NCBI GenBank assembly: GCA_026874595.1
Contig: CM049321.1
Location: 11,507,479-11,571,478, forward strand
Reading direction: 5' to 3'
DNA: 64,000 nt
Source of the DNA: Sipunculus nudus
Lineage: Eukaryota; Annelida; Sipuncula; Golfingiida; Sipunculidae
Made by a program: the position numbers and the translations under genes. Positions 23,951-35,478 of this stretch are shown here, one piece after another. The notes beneath the pieces were generated by a model. That model was not told the origin of the DNA. It was given only the letters and a program-made list of their open reading frames with translations, and ran no database searches. Numbering within the stretch: position 1 is the first letter of the stretch; the number at the start of each line of letters is the position of its first letter.

Positions 23951-25136
23951 TAAATACTAAGATATAACCACTTCTTAAAAGTATGTCCATAGGAATCAAA
24001 TTGAATATTTGTAATTCATTGAACATTTTCTCAAAAATGCGTCATGTTGTGTTATCATATAACACATTAAGGACTAGATTAACATGGCTTATTCCCTTAT
24101 GCTATTTGTTTAAAGTCTTATCATATTAAACAAATAACAGAGATAAATGTATTCTTCAAAATGTGTCATGCTGCATGTGTATAATCATATAAAAAATGAA
24201 GACTGGACTAAAATGGCTTTTTGTTCCTGATACTTGTTCAAAGTCCTACTATATGAACCAAATCACTGAAGTAAATTTATTCTCCAACATGTTTAATGCT
24301 ATGTATAATCATATAACAAATTAAAAACTACATTAACATGGCTTATAAATACTAAGATATAACCACTTCTTAAAAGTATGTCCATAGGAATCAAATTGAA
24401 TATTTGTAATTCATTGAACATTTTCTCAAAAATACGTCATGTTGTGTTATCATATAACACATTAAGGACTAGATTAACATGGCTTATTCCGTTATGCTAT
24501 TTGTTTAAAGTCTTATCATATGAAACAAATAACAGAAATAAATGTATTCTTCAAAATGTGTCATGCTGCATGTGTATAATCATATAAAAAATGAAGACTA
24601 GACTAAAATGGCTTTTTGTTCCTGATACTTGTTTAAAGTCCTACTATATGAACCAAATCACTGAAGTAAATTTATTCTCCAACATGTTTAATGCTATGTA
24701 TAATCATATAACAAATTAAAAACTATATTAAAATGGCTTATAAATACTAAGATATAACCACTTCTTAAAAGTATGTTCATAGGAAGCAAATTGAATATTT
24801 GTAATTCATTGAACATTTTCTAAAACATGCGTCATGTTGTGTTACCATATAACACATCGAGGACTAGATTAACATGGCTTATTCCCTTATGCTATTTGTT
24901 TAAAGTCTTATCGTATGAAACAAATAACAGGAATAAATGTATTCTTCAAAATGTGTCACGCTGCATGTTTATAATCATAAAAAAAATGAAGACTGGACTA
25001 AAATGGCTTTTTGTTCCTGATACTTGTTTAAAGTCCTACTATATGAACCAAATCACTGAAGTAAATTTATTCTCCAACATGCTTAATGCTATGTATAATC
25101 ATATAACAAATTAAAGACTACATTAACATGGCTTGT
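23951..25136. repeat. Tandem array, three copies of a 395-bp unit with nested subrepeats
   Basis: The phrase TAAATACTAAGATATAACCA starts units at 23951, 24346 and 24741, exactly 395 bp apart. Each unit contains diverged subunits of about 60-130 bp marked by CATGCTGCAT / CATGTTGTGT and by AACATGGCTTA / AAAATGGCTTT. Open frames at 24378-24587 and 24827-25114 are by-products of the array. Confidence 0.85.
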
Positions 25137-25241
25137 TTCCTTATGCTATTTGTTAGTTTTTCAGTGAACCGGATAATTTATATAAATTGAAGAATTCTTC
25201 AACATGTGTCATATTGTGTATTATCAAAGAAGGCTGATCTA

Positions 25242-25627
25242 AACAAGGGACCCTGGGTCACATAGCTCAGCTGAATTTTGGAAAATTTTTAGCAAATGCA
25301 AATTATACTTATTTTTTTATATAAATTAGCATTTGAAAAGCAAAGAGAAAATGACCCTGCTAACTGGTAATAATCAAATATTAAAATATATATTCGCCCA
25401 ATCGAACTGTGCACTTTTATGGACTAAAAAAATCAAACATTTCCATTTTAAAATGAGCATAAACTAAATCTGGTAAGTATATATTTTACTGTGTAATACA
25501 TGAAAATTGTGGCCTTAAACTTTTTAATAATGCAATAAGGTAAAAAAGAAACATTACGTGCCTTTCATGAGTTATATGAAAGGATACATTTGACCATCAC
25601 AAAAATAAGTTAATGTGATTTATAAGT

Positions 25628-25662
<35 letters not shown>

Positions 25663-27432
25663 ATTCAACAGTCCTTTTAGGAAAAGGGTTGATTCATGAT
25701 TATTATATATTAAATGAAAAACAGAGATGGACTGACAGAGCTGATCACTTTATGTCCCATTCTGCCAAGGCAAGAATATATCTTTAAATTAGATCCTAAT
25801 TATTATAATGATTTTTTTTCTCATTTAATAAATCCTTATACAGTGGGCAAGTTCACAGATGCAAGGGCTCAATGGCATAGGGGGTGCGGTGGGGGGGGGG
25901 GGGGGGTTATTAATGGTGAAAATGACAACACCTCTGCATATACAAACAGGATATGAAATTTAAGGCAATGCTCACAGGAGGAAAAGTTTAATAATAATTA
26001 ATAAATATTTAAGAAAAAAAAGAGAGATTGACAAAAAAGCCACTTTTTTCATGTTCTACTGAGTCAGTTAAATATAAACAAATATTTGCATAAGATCCTC
26101 ATTTTTTCATTGCATCAATCTCCTTTTCAAGTTTATACATTTTATACATTTGCAATATATCATATCTATCTGAATATATTGCTTGAATCACAGCTCTATA
26201 TTGCATTACTTCTTATACCTAATTTGTCAGATAAGAACACATTATGCATACCCATGTATTTATTTTTTTTTACCAAAAAATATCAATTTGCATAACAATA
26301 AATATCTAAAAATGTAATTTGATTCAGAATTCACAATTTTTAATTGCACCTTTATTTACCCATAATTTGCCTCATATATTATAATATATATCAAATTATG
26401 CTTCCTGATGGGTAACATTAATTTCTATTTGTTAAATTTATTAAAAAGGAAATTAATTTCTTTAAAAATGTTAAACATGGCATAATGGATTACTCCTTGA
26501 TTCAGAAGAGTTTTGAACAATGGAATGGAAAAAAGCTTTACAATCTAGGAAATACATTTCAAACTATAAACAATTTTGCATTACACTTGGGGGGGGGGTG
26601 ATATTAGAATAACTGTACACCTGTGAGTGTGACCCCTATTCCCCAGTGACCCATTACAAATTAGGCAAGCAGAGAGAGCTGCATTGAATAACCTCCAGTG
26701 ACCAGAAATGGGCTGCTTGACAATTCAAATGCAAACAATAAGAGCCTAAAAAAATTTAATAACTAGCCTATTTTTTTAGCTTATATTTTCAAATTTCAGA
26801 TTTTAACAGATTAAGTCTTCATGTGTACATGCTGTAAAAATTAAATTCACAATACTTACAGGAAAAAACGTGCCGTGGCCAAAATTAAAGGTACTGATTT
26901 TATATTCATGCTAATAACTTAAAAATTTGCTAAAATCAGATATAATTTTTGGAATACAACTGAATTTTGATTAAATAAAGTTATATTTCTGAAAAAGGTC
27001 TCTAGCTTTAAACAATTCTCATGTTGAGCTAATATCTTTCCTGATTTTTACAAAGTGCATTATGTTTGGACCAATAACTTTAAGAAATTAGACAACACTG
27101 ACCTAATTTCTGGCATGTACATAGGAAATATATAGAAGAATATTTATTTAAATATGATCAAAAACAGATCAGTGGTTTTGATATTAGGCAGTTTTGAAGT
27201 GTGACAATGGGTTTTTAATGGAACATGTTATTCCTCAATATCTCGAAGGATCGGTGTGTTATTGATCCAATTTTTCATATGGTAGGAGATTTTGGGGACA
27301 CCTAACTGTATGCCGAATTTTGGATTTGTTAGTCTAAATGTTTCAAAATGTGCCAGTTTAATGTTTGGACAGGCAGCCGACGGACAAAGGACCATTGTTA
27401 TAGCTTAGTTTACTAATAGACAGCTGAGCTAA
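25242..27432 (+). mobile_element. Type 1 hairpin-ended element, 2.2 kb
   Basis: The start AACAAGGGACCCTGGGTCA is followed by TAGCTCAGCTGA, and the end shows a worn hairpin (27402-27430, second arm AGACAGCTGAGCT) followed by AA. A shortened GACGGACAAAGGACC tract precedes the hairpin. The shared internal block runs from about 26740. The element includes a (GA)n tract at 25628-25661 and G-runs near 25890 and 26590. Boundaries are clear; whether all of 25300-26700 belongs to the element is inferred. Confidence 0.5.
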
Positions 27433-27527
27433 AAATGTTTAGTTAACAATTCACAATTATCTGTGATAGTGTCATAATGATCTCTTATGATACTATCTTG
27501 AGAGAAAAAGTTTACTATTATTCACAT

Positions 27528-28460
27528 TTATTTGTTTTCTCCTCTGTGAAGAAGTACATGTCTATTCAGGTTACACTGCACAGAGAAATATTTGCCACAT
27601 ACTTCACACTTGTATGGTTTCTCCCCAGTATGCGTACGTATATGAATTTTTAGTTGACTTGGCACGAAAAATCCTTTGCCGCATATTTCACAAATGAACG
27701 GTTTCTCCTCGGTGTGGGTTTTCTTGTGGGCGCCAAAATCGGATGAACTATGGAAACACTTGTCACATATGTCACATCTGAATGGTTTGAAGCCAGTATG
27801 GATACCTCTATGTTTGGATAATGCTGAAGAATGAGAGAAGCACCTGCCACATTGTTCACACGTAAATGGTTTCTCTCCCGTATGAGTCCTGCTGTGTCTT
27901 GTCAAATCAGACGAGAAGAGGAAACATTTACCGCACTGCTCACATTTGAATGGCCTCTCCCCTGTATGTATCCTCATATGATCTTTCAATGTGCCCTTCC
28001 GGGAGAAACATTTATCACATTGTTCACATTTAAACGGCTTCTCTCCAGTGTGAATTCTGATGTGTCTAGCCAGATGAGAAGGCTGGGAGAAACCTTTCCC
28101 ACAATACAAACATTTTAGTAGTTTCTCATCACTTTGTTTTCTGTAGAATTGCTCCAGGTCGCTTGCATCACCAGAATAACTGTCATAGTCTTGGGGTTCA
28201 GATTTAATGGGACCCAAAACGGACTCATCTCCTGAAATATTTGGAACCGCTGTTGCTACATGAACTGTGATTTCTTCTCCCCTCTCTTCTGATGTAGTAT
28301 TAGACTTGTGTGCATTAATATGTGTTGATATGGTTGCATAACGTTCTCTCTCCTGGTATTGGCAGATTTCTTGCTCCGTTTCAATATTGTTCTGATGGTT
28401 TTCCTGGTCCCTTTTCTTTTGAATACGCATGTCCAGTCCAGATAAAGTGTCCCCGCTCAT
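27528..28460 (-). CDS. C2H2 zinc-finger protein with seven fingers (intact)
   Basis: A single-exon coding region of 310 residues. After an acidic N-terminal part of roughly 110 residues come seven tandem C2H2 fingers (starting at CLYC, CEQC, CEQC, CEQC, CDIC, CEIC, CEVC) joined by TGEKP-type linkers, then a short RGENK tail. Such arrays bind DNA with about three bases per finger, so a nuclear sequence-specific regulator is expected. IKSE in the N-terminal part fits the sumoylation consensus. The start is well supported: an in-frame TAA lies at 28472-28470, just upstream, and a splice acceptor (TTTTTCTTGCAG read on the - strand, exon starting at 28479) implies a non-coding 5' exon further right. 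No repressor domain such as KRAB is visible. Targets cannot be told from sequence. Confidence 0.9.
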   Translation of the reverse strand: MSGDTLSGLDMRIQKKRDQENHQNNIETEQEICQYQERERYATISTHINAHKSNTTSEERGEEITVHVATAVPNISGDESVLGPIKSEPQDYDSYSGDASDLEQFYRKQSDEKLLKCLYCGKGFSQPSHLARHIRIHTGEKPFKCEQCDKCFSRKGTLKDHMRIHTGERPFKCEQCGKCFLFSSDLTRHSRTHTGEKPFTCEQCGRCFSHSSALSKHRGIHTGFKPFRCDICDKCFHSSSDFGAHKKTHTEEKPFICEICGKGFFVPSQLKIHIRTHTGEKPYKCEVCGKYFSVQCNLNRHVLLHRGENK

Positions 28461-28879
28461 TTCTTTCTTTTAATATACACTGCAAGAAAAATTAAAAATA
28501 AAATTAACTAAACAATACATGACACTGTCAACCTCAATTAAAAACATTAAGAAACTTAATATATATACATAATCTTTTTCATATTCAGGAGGTGATATGA
28601 TCTACTTCTTATCAGAATAAATTTGGGATTTCAATAAAGCTCACTGTTTTGTTTTGTGACTTCAGTAGCTGACATTAATTGTTATCCAGATGAGAACATT
28701 TAATTCTAATTATCTATGGTGAATCAAAGATACATCTATCATATATGTTAAAACAATTTTTTAAGTTTGTATATTGACTTCAAAATAATTTGTTTCCATC
28801 CTAAGATCAGAACCTTGGATCATTTATATCTTATACACAAACATGTACTTTATGCTGACATTTTGTTCTATTGTATATA

Positions 28880-29400
28880 TCATGTCTCTATCATGTATAT
28901 TTTGCATAAAAAGAATTGTCTTGGCTAAAACATAAATATAACATAATACAAATTTAATTTATCATATATATAGAATTAAGGTTCCTCAGGGGTACTTGGT
29001 GTACGTTTTGGTATATGCACTTTAAATAAGACTTTTAAGGATATTTTATGTATTTTTTTGTATATATTTTATGCTATGTCTATTTTGTATAAAAAAATTG
29101 TCTTGGCTGACAATTATATATAATATATGTTTTATTTAACATAAAAATAATTAAGGTTCCTCAGAGGGTTCTCTTTGTTTTGGTATCACTTTAAATTAGC
29201 CTTAAATGATATTTGATGTAACTGTTTTTATTTTTATTAATCTTATGCTATGTTTATTTTGAATAAAATGAAATGTCTTGGCTGATCATTAAAAATAAAT
29301 ATCAAATTTATTTAACATAAATAGAATTAAGGTTCCTCAGGGGTACTTTGTGTTTTGATATCACTTATACATAAGCCTAAAAGAATATTTCATGTAATTT
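28880..29400. repeat. Tandem repeat, about 176-bp unit, three copies
   Basis: The phrase AATTAAGGTTCCTCAG recurs at about 28975, 29150 and 29327, with TGTCTTGGCTGA and ATGCTATGT phrases at matching offsets. Copies are diverged and AT-rich. It lies just upstream of the zinc-finger gene on its 5' side, within the likely 5' intron. Confidence 0.75.
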
Positions 29401-29514
29401 GCAAAATCATCCTGGAAACTTCTGGAAAATCAGCAGCTGTAGCTGCGTGTAGTCAACACTCAAGCTGCAGAACAACTTCATTCTTTAAAAGCAAAAGACA
29501 TCTATTTCTTACAC

Positions 29515-29796
29515 ATGATGTCACCTGCAAACCACATCTTTACCTTCAGACTGATCACAAATTTAAACAATGTAATTCAGAACCAGAAAACGATGGAAAC
29601 AGTCAAACAATCAGTTAATGAACTAAGCCTGCATCACTCTGGACAGCTGGTAGATGGGTCAGCAATACGTCAGGTGACTTCAAGAGTAGACATGGAAAAG
29701 ACCATCACTGTCAGTCAAAGCGAAAGGAAAATGACAATAAGTGGAAAAAGAATGAGATATATTCTGTACTATGAAAAATTTCACAATTATTACAAG
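29515..29796 (+). other. Open frame upstream of the OTU fragment, uncertain
   Basis: An open frame of 94 codons ends at TACAAG/GTATTA, a possible splice donor in phase 0. The reading is not supported by any domain, and a second frame (29355-29618) is equally open. Phase 0 does not match the OTU reading frame in the next block, so the two are not simply joined. Confidence 0.2.
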
Positions 29797-29940
29797 GTAT
29801 TATTAGTTTGAATTCAATTCAAAATTAAAAAAAGAACTGAAATCTTTATTATGTATTAATAATAGAAGAGTGTGTAATAAAGGTAAGATTCAAATTAAAG
29901 TTAAGGAAATAACTTCTGCTAACTGATTATTTTTATCCAG

Positions 29941-30625
29941 GCCACACAAACCAATGTCACCAAGTGCTACGAAGAGAAAGTCTCCAAGCAATCAGAAGGA
30001 TCAAGCCCCAACAGCACCAAAGAAAACCAAACAACAGGCTCCTTGCACAGAACTGCTTGACCCTAGACAGCATGACTCATCATCCGCTGGAGCAAGAGTT
30101 GAATCATGCACACCTAATGTATATGGAAAAGATATTCTGTTCCAGTACAAAATTCCTGGTGATGGTAACTGTTTTTTCAGGACTGGCCCATTGCTTGAAT
30201 GAAAACCAGAAGCATGTGCACTTAAGAAAGCAAGTACATGAATGGTGAAAGGACAGTCAGTCGTTGCTTGATATTTCACCAATTGACTTGACAGAAACTG
30301 GAACACTGAACCATCCAGTAGGGGATATGGTCATTGTTGGTGCCGCAAATGTGTGAAAACATTCAAATCAATGTCTGGTATGACACAAGATGGTTTGGCT
30401 CATACAGAGATAAATGTCTTTATTCAGTGGAGTGGACATTACGATCCCCTGGTCAGTGAACCAGTTGCAGGTAACAAAGTATACCGCCATTGGTTTCGTA
30501 ATCAAGAAAAATTGCATAGCTTGCATGGCAGTATTTATATTTTAAAGAAGAAAGCAGACCCTTCAGTCAAGATAATCTGCGTGTCGAACGGACAGAAAAT
30601 AAGAAAGCAGCATTTTTTAAGTTAG
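29941..30625 (+). pseudogene. Broken OTU-family cysteine protease fragment
   Basis: After a possible acceptor (TTTTATCCAG at 29940) the frame from ATG 29954 gives a Lys/Ser/Pro-rich stretch (TKRKSPSNQKDQ) and then KIPGDGNCFFR, the catalytic motif of OTU deubiquitinase-type proteases (Asp at 30161, Cys at 30170). A frameshift just after this moves the expected continuation (AHCLNENQKHVHLRKQVHEW) into another frame. Stops follow at 30246 and within 30350-30355. A last frame (30353-30625) contains EINVFIQWSGHYDPLV, the region around the OTU catalytic histidine (about 30437). OTU domains remove ubiquitin and also occur in transposon-encoded proteins. With several breaks in 450 bp this is a dead copy or an internal relic of a mobile element. 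Confidence 0.6.
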
Positions 30626-30718
30626 GCCAAAAAAAAATGTTCTGCTTCTAATTACAAAGACTTTTAAAATAGGGTAGGTAGGTAGAAATTTTTTTTTTAC
30701 ATTTTTTTTATTTTGGCT
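30624..30718. mobile_element. 95-bp MITE with AGGCCAAAA ends
   Basis: The left end AGGCCAAAAAAAAATGT faces the right end ACATTTTTTTTATTTTGGCTT. It starts at the very end of the OTU fragment. Internal TTCTGCTTC is shared with the element ending at 35013. Confidence 0.55.
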
Positions 30719-30892
30719 TTTCTATATTTTAAAGACCATTCTTAACATGACAAAGTCCCAAACTAAGCAAAACGCATAATCACTATAGCTCAGACTGTCA
30801 GTAAAGCTGGCTAAAACAAAAGAACATCTCAGATGTTGCACTTTTTGCTTCTGACATTTAATAATAAACCAAGTGATAGCATAACATTTAAA

Positions 30893-33800
30893 AACAAGGG
30901 ACCCATGGGTCAAGGCGCTCAGCTGATTGTGATTGGACTATAAATGTTTCTCCACTGTGATATTACATTGAGTCGATAAAGCTTATGAATATCATGGACA
31001 TGTCTGGCTATTATAAAGGAATGTAATGTAATATGTGAGTAAATGATAAATGAAATTACCTGACTGATGGATTAATAGAGTAAAATATAGTGGTTTATTT
31101 TTTATTTGTTTAGGAGGGGTTGAAAATTGTGATATATTTGAGCAAATATGATGCAATGACAGCAGTAATAAGCAGTAGTAGAATGATGATAAGGCTATTT
31201 GTTGAAGGATCTAAAGTGTATGGTAGTCTGCAAGCTTTCAATAGGACAGATATGATGTTATGATTAACTATGCTGATGAAGTGATTTATGAATTTGTGAC
31301 TGTATGACACAATATCTCTTTAGTTTTGACAAGGTACATTATTGTGATGCCCACTATGTCTACATATTACACAATATTGACATAATTTCTGGCATGTACA
31401 TATGTACCTATTGACGAATAGTTATACAAAATATTAAAGTATAAATATATCTGATTCATCTTGTTCTTGCTTACTGAGGCTGACTTTGGGATTGGGTTGG
31501 GAGAAGGGAAAAGTGAGGGCAGCACGAAGGTGGATGTAGAAATATTCTATTGTAATGTTTTTCATTTATATAAGAATATGAAAAGCTAAGAGGAAAGGGG
31601 CCCTCCTATTTGGTTATAGTAAAGTTCTAAATATATGATTGCAAACTAATACTCTGACAAGACTGTCATGAAGAAAAACAGTAAAAATTTTGAGATACTG
31701 TGATGCTTATGAAAATTTACAGATGGACAGGCAAGTGGAAAGAATGGACTAATACCTTTATTTCACTTTCAAGGGAATAATGCATTTAAGTTTATATATA
31801 AGCCTATTTTTTTAGCATATCCACTTTCTCCATTAAGAAGTTTTTATCTGAATCATTTTTTTATTTACAGGTTTTATTGATTTTTAATAAAAAAAAACTG
31901 AAAATATAAGTAAAAATATTAGAATTGTTGCAAAAGTTGCAATCATTATATATACAGAGTAAAAAAACTGAAACTATAAGGTAAAATATTAGAATTGATG
32001 CAAAAGTTGCAATCATTATATATCCAGAGTGTAGCTCATATTGGGTCATATTATGCATACACATATAATTTATTATTTTTAAATCATAAATGGTTAAACT
32101 GAATTTAAAAGAAAATAATGCCACAACATGGAATCTACAAGATTATTCCTTGAATCACTATTAAAAAGTTTTGCACATTGGAGTTTTCAGTACATGCTTA
32201 ATTTTATTCACCAAAATAAAATAATAAAAGATTCAGTAAATTTGATAAAATAAAACATCTTTTCAAATAAAGTATACACACTGTTGGTTGAATAGGGGAC
32301 AAAAAATTCTCATTGTGCTTATTACTATCCCAGTTTTAATTTATTACTGGAATTAATAGTCAATTTCACACCTGGTGAAGTTTTCACTCTTCTGAAGTAA
32401 GGAATTACTTATCTGATGAACATCCACACTTTCATAGCAATACACCACTTTGTGGACACAATTAAAAGTACACTTTAATCATTGTAACCCTTGTGGTACA
32501 ATACAAAATCTAAAATGTAGCATAGATAGCCCAGAATAAGAATGAATCAAATACAGAAAATAATAAAATTCATCTAGTTTACGCACCATCTGGGGGGGGG
32601 GGGGGGGAGTGCAGGGCAGAGGGGAAGCCTGCTGGTAGTGGCCAAGCTGAGCCAAGGCAAGCTGCCTGGGGTGGGTTACATAATGCAAGTGAAGGCTGTA
32701 CTACTAGGTGGGCTAGATGTAAACAACACTTGACATGGTGTATGAAAACGTGAATAAAAGCTATTCTTTCCAATCAATTTCTTTGAAATTTCAGATTTTA
32801 AAAGATTAAATCCTTATTAATATATGCTGTGAAAATTAAATCAACAGTGCTTACAGGAAAAAAACGTGCCATTGCCAAAGTTGGACAAAATTTAAGGTAT
32901 TGATTTTTTATTAATGCTAATAACTTGAAAAATTTGCAAAATTCAGATCTAATTTTGGGGAAACAATTGAATCTTGATTAAATAAAGTTATATTTCTGAA
33001 AAAAAAAGTCTCTAGGTTCAGCAATTCTCATGTTAGGTGAGTAAATATATTTCCTGATTTTTAAAAAATTGCATTATATTTTGGTCCATAACTTCAAAAT
33101 AATACCAAATACTGACCTAATTTTTGGTATGTTCATAGAACATGTATGAAAGAATGTGAATACTAAATATGATCAAAAACAGATTAGTGGTTTTGATATA
33201 AGGCAGCCTTGAAGTGTAACAATGGCTTTTTTCATGGAAAACAGAGGTTTTTCCTTAATATTTCGAAGGAACAAAGTCCTAATGACCCAATTTTCGGTAT
33301 GGTAGGAGATTTTGGGGACATCTAACATTATGCCAACAGCCTGGGGAGCATAGAGATGTGCACTGAATGACCTACAGTCATTAAAGTGGACTGCTTGACA
33401 ATGTAAGGGAATACAACAAAAGCCTCCAAAAAAATTCAATAACTAGCCTAAAATTGCAGCTTTTATTTTCAAATTTCAGATTTTAACAGATTAAATCCTT
33501 ATGTGTACATGCTGTGAAAAGTAAATCCACAGTACTTACAGGAAAAAAACATGCCGTGGCCAAAGTTGGGCAAACTTTAAGGTACCAATTTCATATTTTT
33601 GCCAATATTTAAAAAAATTTAACAGATTTTGATCTAATTTTTGGTATACAATTAAATTTTGATTGATTGAAGTTGTATTACTGAAAAAAAGTCCCTACCT
33701 TTAACACTTTTGGTCTTAAGTGACCAAATATCTTTCCTGATTTTTTTACAAATTCCATTATGTTTGGGCCCATAACTTTTTTAAATTAAATAATACTGAC

Positions 33801-34159
33801 TTAATTTCTGGCATGTACATAGGAACTATACAGAGGAATATTTATGATAAATATGAAGAAAACCAGATGAGTGGTTCTGATATTAGGCAGTCCTGAAGTG
33901 TAAAAATAGATTTCTAATAAAAAATTGAGGTTTTTCCTTAATATCTTGAAGGAACAAAGTGTTATTAACCAAATTTTCGGCCTGGTAGGAGATTTTGGGA
34001 ACATCTAACTGTATGCCGAATTTCAGATTCATAGGTCCAATGGTGTCGAAATGTGCCAGTCTTACGGACGGACATCCCGACGGACGGACGGACGGATGGA
34101 CGGACGATGGACAATGGACCACAACTATAGCTCAGATGACTTATAGTCAGCTGAGCTAA
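30893..34159 (+). mobile_element. Type 1 hairpin-ended element, 3.3 kb
   Basis: The start AACAAGGGACCCATGGGTCA is followed by AGGCGCTCAGCTGA. The end has a (GACG)n tract (34065-34110), CAATGGACCACAACTATAG, a hairpin at 34129-34157 with the same arms and TAT loop as the copy at 23115, then AA. Two internal copies of the shared block begin near 32740 and 33440. A roughly 70-bp tandem duplication lies at 31891-32031 and a G-run at 32592. No coding capacity is recognisable. Confidence 0.6.
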
Positions 34160-34521
34160 AAATCAACCAAAACCTTCATGAAATGATACATTTTGGGAGA
34201 AAAAAAAACAACTCAATTTTTATTAAAGAAAGTGAACTCAAACTTTAATTTAATCACTTAATAATTAATTAAGTCATTGTATTCACATTCCCTTGCCAAA
34301 ACATCAATGAAATATCCCTCAGTAAATTCGAGATATATGACAGACTTCACAATAATATTCTCCAACCTGGTCGGCATTGGATGCCGGCCTCAAGCAGGCA
34401 TGATGATTTGAAAGTTCACTTTTCTTCCTTAAGCTTTGAACAACAAGGCATGACCTGTTGAGATATATATTTAACATAAAACTGGTGATTGCCGATCACT
34501 TTGAGCAATGGAATATACTAT

Positions 34522-34860
34522 TTAAAAATAAAACGGGAGTCTTATCATCAGCGAGGGCGGTTTAATGTTGTCAGACCGATCGGCACGTGCCACTGATTCA
34601 GCAGCCACTGAACCATAGCTAACGCTCCGCATAGGCATGCAGTATCGTACTTGGGTTTCAGAAAAAAAATCACTGTGCGGAGGTTGCCGACAGTTGGAAG
34701 TCTTCGGTTGTGTTCTATATTGAGCATTCGGATAATCGTTGTAGTACATGGTCATCCAAGCTCTCTGGCGAAAGAAACCTGCAGATTCAGGCGAGGTGTT
34801 CTGAGTGCTACTTTCTAAGACATGTTGAAAAAAAGCAACTAGTGTCTTCAATAGACGCAA
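34522..34860 (-). other. Possible unrecognised exon in GC-richer sequence
   Basis: A 112-codon open frame on the - strand with mixed amino-acid composition (for example YYNDYPNAQYRTQPKTSN, then a Ser/Ala/Arg part). Base composition is richer in G+C and CpG than the flanks. It lies upstream of the - strand zinc-finger gene and could contain its 5' exon or promoter, but no domain and no clear donor were found. Confidence 0.2.
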
Positions 34861-34912
34861 GGTGCCGCCACTCTGGACAACAGAATGGGTCCGTCAATGA
34901 TGTTTACAAATG

Positions 34913-35013
34913 AAAAAAAAGGCTTCGGGGTTTCAACTTATTTTAGATAGGGTCAGCAGGGTAGAAATAGGGTTGGTCGGGAACCGGAAGCAGAACATTT
35001 ATATTTTTTGGCC
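34913..35013 (-). mobile_element. 100-bp MITE related to the one at 30624
   Basis: Read on the - strand it begins GGCCAAAAAATATAAATG, then TTCTGCTTCCGG, and ends GCCTTTTTTTTCATTTG. It shares GGCCAAAA and TTCTGCTTC with the element at 30624. Confidence 0.5.
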
Positions 35014-35017
35014 TTAC

Positions 35018-35399
35018 CCTTGCCAGCACAACAGAAAAAGATACTGAGCTGGCTTCTTGATGAGGATGTTGTAAATGTAGTGTTAGATGGGGGAGAATGG
35101 TACAAGAAAAGGACATTGAAATGGTTCCAGAGGCAGTGCCAAATACAGTATTATATATGTTGGACTTGGGGGAAATCAAGTGTTATTGTACCGATGATGC
35201 ATGGATTGCTTTGGAGCAGTTGACTGCAGTAAAAGCTAGATGTGCAATGAAGTACTGCAGGCACTGCAGTACTTGTATATAAGAAAACACCATTTCAACT
35301 GTATGTGATGCATGCTTGGAGTGGCAGCATTTATCTTGTGCTGGCCTCAGTAGGAAACCTGCTGCCCCCACATGGTTCTGCCAAAGCTGTTCAAAATAA
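35018..35399 (+). pseudogene. Broken PHD-finger protein fragment
   Basis: The frame beginning at 35097 leads, past an in-frame TAA at 35280-35282, to a complete PHD-type zinc-binding pattern: CRHC, then CDAC, H-x2-C (WQHLSC) and WFCQSC, ending at TAA 35397-35399. All eight C4HC3 ligands are present. PHD fingers usually read histone H3 tails; similar ones also occur in proteins of animal mobile elements. The part before it (ILSWLLDEDVVNVVLDGGEW) is open in a different frame, so at least one frameshift and one stop break the gene. Just after it (about 35403-35480) a decayed second copy of the finger's middle part is visible at DNA level (TGTTTGGAATGGCAG, CCTCAGTAGGAAAG). Confidence 0.6.
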
Positions 35400-35478
35400 A
35401 TGCAGACGATCATATACCCTTATTCTATGCAATACATGTTTGGAATGGCAGCTTTATCTTGCCTCAGTAGGAAAGTTT

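Noticed and set aside
24378-25114. Two similar frames of 69 and 95 codons
   Set aside because: By-products of the 395-bp tandem array; interrupted in other units.
27831-28118. + strand open frame opposite the zinc-finger gene
   Set aside because: It is the antisense of the finger array; no independent domain.
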